This document shows, piece by piece, positions 61,879 to 64,000 of a stretch of 64,000 nucleotides of DNA; position 1 is the first letter of the stretch, and the number at the start of each line of letters is the position of its first letter. The notes under the pieces are model-generated. The model did no database searches and was not told the origin of the DNA. It was given only the letters and a program-made list of their open reading frames with translations. The translations under genes and the position numbers were made by a program. The DNA lies in contig DATCKU010000110.1 in assembly GCA_036564245.1 (NCBI GenBank), forward strand, positions 1-64,000, read 5' to 3'. Origin of the DNA: Thermasporomyces sp036564245. GTDB lineage: Bacteria > Actinomycetota > Actinomycetes > Propionibacteriales > Actinopolymorphaceae.

Positions 61879-62670
61879 CTATCTGCGCTGGGCCACGGCG
61901 AACACCCGGCGGTAGGGCAGCACAGTCCCGTACGCACGGCGTGGATAGGCCTCCCGCAGTCGTTCCATGTAGGCCGCCTCGAAGGCGGGTCTGATCTCGT
62001 CGGGCAAGGCCGCCAGTACAGGCCGCGCGCCGGTGCCCTTCATCCACCAGAACACCGCGTCGTCGCCGTCCAGCACGTGCAGGTACGTCGTCTCCCATGC
62101 GTCCACGTCACAGCCGGCTTCCGCGAGGACGTCGAGGTAGACGTCGGGGCCCGGTGCCGACGGTCGCTGCGTCACCGGCACCACACAGTGGCTTGCCCAG
62201 GGCTCCTCCTTCGCCAGCTCGAAAAGAGTTCGATGAGCCGGGCTGTCGAAGTTTCCCGGTACCTGGATGGCCAGCCAGCCGCCTCGTTGCAGGTGGCCAA
62301 CCCATCGCGGCAGGAGGTCCAGATGGTGCGGCACCCACTGCAAGGTCGCGCTGCTGACCAGCACGTCGACCGGGCTGGACGGCTGCCAGTCGCGCAGGTC
62401 GCCGAGCGTGTACGAAACCCGCGGTGCCGCGCTGCTCGCGCGCGCCCGCTCGATCATCTCCGGCGAGGAATCGATCCCCTCGACGACGGCGTTCGGCCAC
62501 CGGTCGGCGAGGCGCGCGGTGAGATGACCCGGCCCGCATCCGAGATCGACGACCCGATGTGGATCGTGCGCGGCGACGCGTGCCAGCAGGTCGAAGAACG
62601 GCCGGGTGCGCTCGTCGGAGAAGCGAAGGTACTGATCCGGATCCCAGCGCATCGCCGGTCCGGCACTCAT
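61879..62670 (-). CDS. tam: Trans-aconitate 2-methyltransferase-like SAM methyltransferase
   Basis: A 263-residue class I methyltransferase. MRWDPDQYLRFSDERTRPFFDLLARV is the typical Tam start; VVDLGCGPGHLTARLADRWP is the SAM loop, and SSATLQWVPHHLDLLPRW and AIQVPGNFDSPAH match Tam. It methylates trans-aconitate, a spontaneous inhibitor of aconitase. ATG 62670 or 62652 could be the start. Divergent from a MarR regulator gene across an operator-like palindrome. Confidence 0.88.
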   Translation of the reverse strand: MSAGPAMRWDPDQYLRFSDERTRPFFDLLARVAAHDPHRVVDLGCGPGHLTARLADRWPNAVVEGIDSSPEMIERARASSAAPRVSYTLGDLRDWQPSSPVDVLVSSATLQWVPHHLDLLPRWVGHLQRGGWLAIQVPGNFDSPAHRTLFELAKEEPWASHCVVPVTQRPSAPGPDVYLDVLAEAGCDVDAWETTYLHVLDGDDAVFWWMKGTGARPVLAALPDEIRPAFEAAYMERLREAYPRRAYGTVLPYRRVFAVAQRR

Positions 62671-62703
62671 GCTCGACACGGCCTGCAAGCCTGGCACAAA
62701 GTT

Positions 62704-62725
62704 ATCTCGATGTCAAGATTCTTGA
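62704..62725. promoter_or_regulatory. MarR-type operator between tam and the MarR regulator gene
   Basis: ATCTCGA-TG-TCAAGAT (62704-62719) is a palindrome with one mismatch and resembles the ATCTTGA-based MarR box. It overlaps a perfect palindrome TCAAGA-T-TCTTGA (62713-62725). It lies between divergent starts at 62670 and 62776. Confidence 0.7.
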
Positions 62726-62775
62726 CGGCTCGGCCCAGTCACGTGCCCGTGGCCTGTCACGTTTACCCTTGGCCT

Positions 62776-63312
62776 GTGACGCCGCACGATCCTCCCGCTG
62801 AGCCGAGTCGAGCCGGCATCGAGGACGAGGTCGACCGGCTCGTCGCCGCATGGCGTCGGGAGCTGCCCGGCCTCGACGTGTCGCCGTTCGAGGTGCTCTC
62901 CCGGGTCAGCCGGCTGGCACGACACCTCGACCGAGCTCGCCGCATGGTCTTTGCGACCCACGATCTGGAGTCGTGGGAGTTCGACGTGCTGACCGCGTTG
63001 CGCCGCGCCGGCGCTCCCTATGAGCTCTCCCCTGGTCGCCTGCTCACCCAGACCCTGGTGACGAGCGGCACCATGACCAACCGGATCGACCGGCTCACCG
63101 CCAAGGGTCTCGTCGAACGCCGGCCGGATCCAACTGACCGCCGCGGGGTACGGGTACGGCTCACCGAGAAGGGTCGGGAACGAGTCGACGCCGCGCTGGC
63201 CGACCTGCTCGAACACGAACGCACGTTGCTCGCCGCGCTGCCCGAACCGGACCGCGCCCGGCTCGCCGAGCTGCTGCGCCGGCTCCTCGCGCCCTTCGAC
63301 CAAAGCACCTGA
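62776..63312 (+). CDS. MarR-family transcriptional regulator
   Basis: A 178-residue winged-helix protein. The recognition part runs WEFDVLTALRRAGAPYELSPGRLLTQTLVTSGTMTNRIDRLTAKGLVERRPDPTDRRGVRVRLTEKGRERVDAAL. GTG 62776 is preferred because the in-frame ATG at 62710 lies within the operator palindrome. It is probably autoregulated and controls tam. The ligand is unknown. Confidence 0.88.
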   Translation: MTPHDPPAEPSRAGIEDEVDRLVAAWRRELPGLDVSPFEVLSRVSRLARHLDRARRMVFATHDLESWEFDVLTALRRAGAPYELSPGRLLTQTLVTSGTMTNRIDRLTAKGLVERRPDPTDRRGVRVRLTEKGRERVDAALADLLEHERTLLAALPEPDRARLAELLRRLLAPFDQST

Positions 63313-63558
63313 CGGCTTCACCCCGTGCGGTGGATGGGAGCCACCATCTGCAGGTGCCTGGCCAAGTGATAACCGTGCTGACCCGACAAGGCCCAGAGAA
63401 GTCCTCGGGCCGAGGTGACATGAGCCATCCTCAAGCGTCGGCTTCCCGACGATCCTCGGTCTCGCCCGACATGGCCCAGGGAATCGCCGCGGACCGAAAC
63501 TCGCGCGGGGGACACGGTGGTCCACCGCGGCGCGGGACGGATACGCCATGATGACGTC

Positions 63559-64000
63559 GTGCAGATTTCGGCTCGAGCTGAGTACGCCGTGCGGGCGATG
63601 CTCGCGCTCGCCGCGAGCGGCGACATGATGACCGCACAAGCACTTGCTGCCGATCAGGACCTTCCCCACAAGTTCCTCGAGGCGATCCTGTCGGATCTGC
63701 GTCGAGCTGGACTCGTGCGCAGCCATCGAGGAGCGATCGGCGGATACCGCTTGGCGGCGCCAGCCGATCAGGTCACCGTCGGTGACATCATCCGTGCGGT
63801 CGACGGGCCGCTTGCGGGAGTGCGGGGGATGCGCCCAGAGGAAGCGACGTACGAAGGAGTCACCGAGCACCTGCAGACCGTGTGGGTGGCCACTCGTGCC
63901 GCGATCAGACAGGTGCTCGACGAGACCTCCCTCGAGTCGATCGTGAGCGGACGGCTCCCCTCGCACATTCGCGAGCTCGCGGCATCGCCAGGCGCGTGGG
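63559..64000 (+). CDS. Rrf2-family transcriptional regulator, truncated by window end
   Basis: GTG 63559 opens QISARAEYAVRAMLALAASGD, the Rrf2 N-terminal helix, with DLPHKFLEAILSDLRRAGLVRSHRGAIGGYRLA as the winged-helix recognition region. The 147 codons seen contain no stop. The region where IscR/NsrR carry three cluster cysteines reads GPLAGVRGMRPEEATYEGV without cysteine, so it is probably a cluster-free CymR-like member. The 246 bp upstream (63313-63558) hold no clear gene. Confidence 0.88.
   Translation, partial: MQISARAEYAVRAMLALAASGDMMTAQALAADQDLPHKFLEAILSDLRRAGLVRSHRGAIGGYRLAAPADQVTVGDIIRAVDGPLAGVRGMRPEEATYEGVTEHLQTVWVATRAAIRQVLDETSLESIVSGRLPSHIRELAASPGAW

Overview
This window looks like the chromosome of a G+C-rich actinobacterium. 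The evidence is the gene complement and order: a ramB/aceA pair, a BldN-type ECF sigma factor with an RsbN-like anti-sigma, the Ppx - TIM barrel - ProC - bS22 - GalE2-like - acyltransferase series known from Mycobacterium (Rv0496-Rv0502) and Streptomyces, and the ftsH/fol/hpt/tilS cluster. Frequent GTG starts and missing or weak Shine-Dalgarno sites also fit. A member of the Propionibacteriales (Nocardioides/Kribbella/Actinopolymorpha relatives) is my best guess from content alone. No plasmid, phage or CRISPR region is visible; everything reads as core or near-core chromosome.

Layout. 1-5.3 kb: a cysteine-rich protein, Ppx/GppA phosphatase, BadF-type kinase, TIM-barrel isomerase and a secreted SGNH esterase. 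5.3-10.5 kb: isocitrate lyase (aceA) divergent from its probable regulator RamB, then proline dehydrogenase and ProC. 10.5-16 kb: AzlCD exporter with a divergent XRE-cupin regulator, TrpS, a ROK kinase overlapping an AcuC-like deacetylase. 16.2-18.5 kb: ribosomal protein bS22, an SDR lacking the usual tyrosine, and an acyltransferase. 18.5-26.8 kb: aldo-keto reductase, AbiEi-like/PD-(D/E)XK protein, rsbN-bldN, HAD phosphatase, acyl-CoA ligase and glutaredoxin-like protein. 26.8-43.6 kb: two PH-domain membrane proteins, a solitary NuoD, then a minus-strand housekeeping block (folP-folB-folK-DUF3180, and dacB-DUF2342-tilS-hpt-ftsH-folE) split by a plus-strand esterase and DUF2795 gene. 44-50 kb: ppa, SAM hydrolase, NlpC/P60 protein, RHH protein, ctaD, DUF5302. 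50-64 kb: a looser accessory-like stretch with a GT2 glycosyltransferase, an enolase-superfamily enzyme, RmlB, DUF1992, an AadA-like nucleotidyltransferase, acetyltransferases, a badly decayed ABC exporter, tRNA-Gln, a CPBP protease, a membrane protein with a HEPN-like motif, a methyltransferase with a MarR regulator, and an Rrf2 regulator cut by the window end.

The most unusual material is non-coding. A dispersed intergenic repeat beginning AATGACCAGGCGYGGCGAC occurs at about eight loci, often in tandem and in several convergent gene gaps. Two structured relatives start AATGACCA: a 151-bp element with 12-bp terminal inverted repeats (3080-3230) and an extended hairpin (47286-47368). Other sequence-level findings are a match to the BldN promoter consensus upstream of rsbN, three related inverted repeats at the azlC start, and a MarR-type operator.

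All function calls rest on reading translated sequence and remembered family features; no database search was run. Starts were chosen from Shine-Dalgarno sites, overlaps and usual family length, and are flagged where weak.
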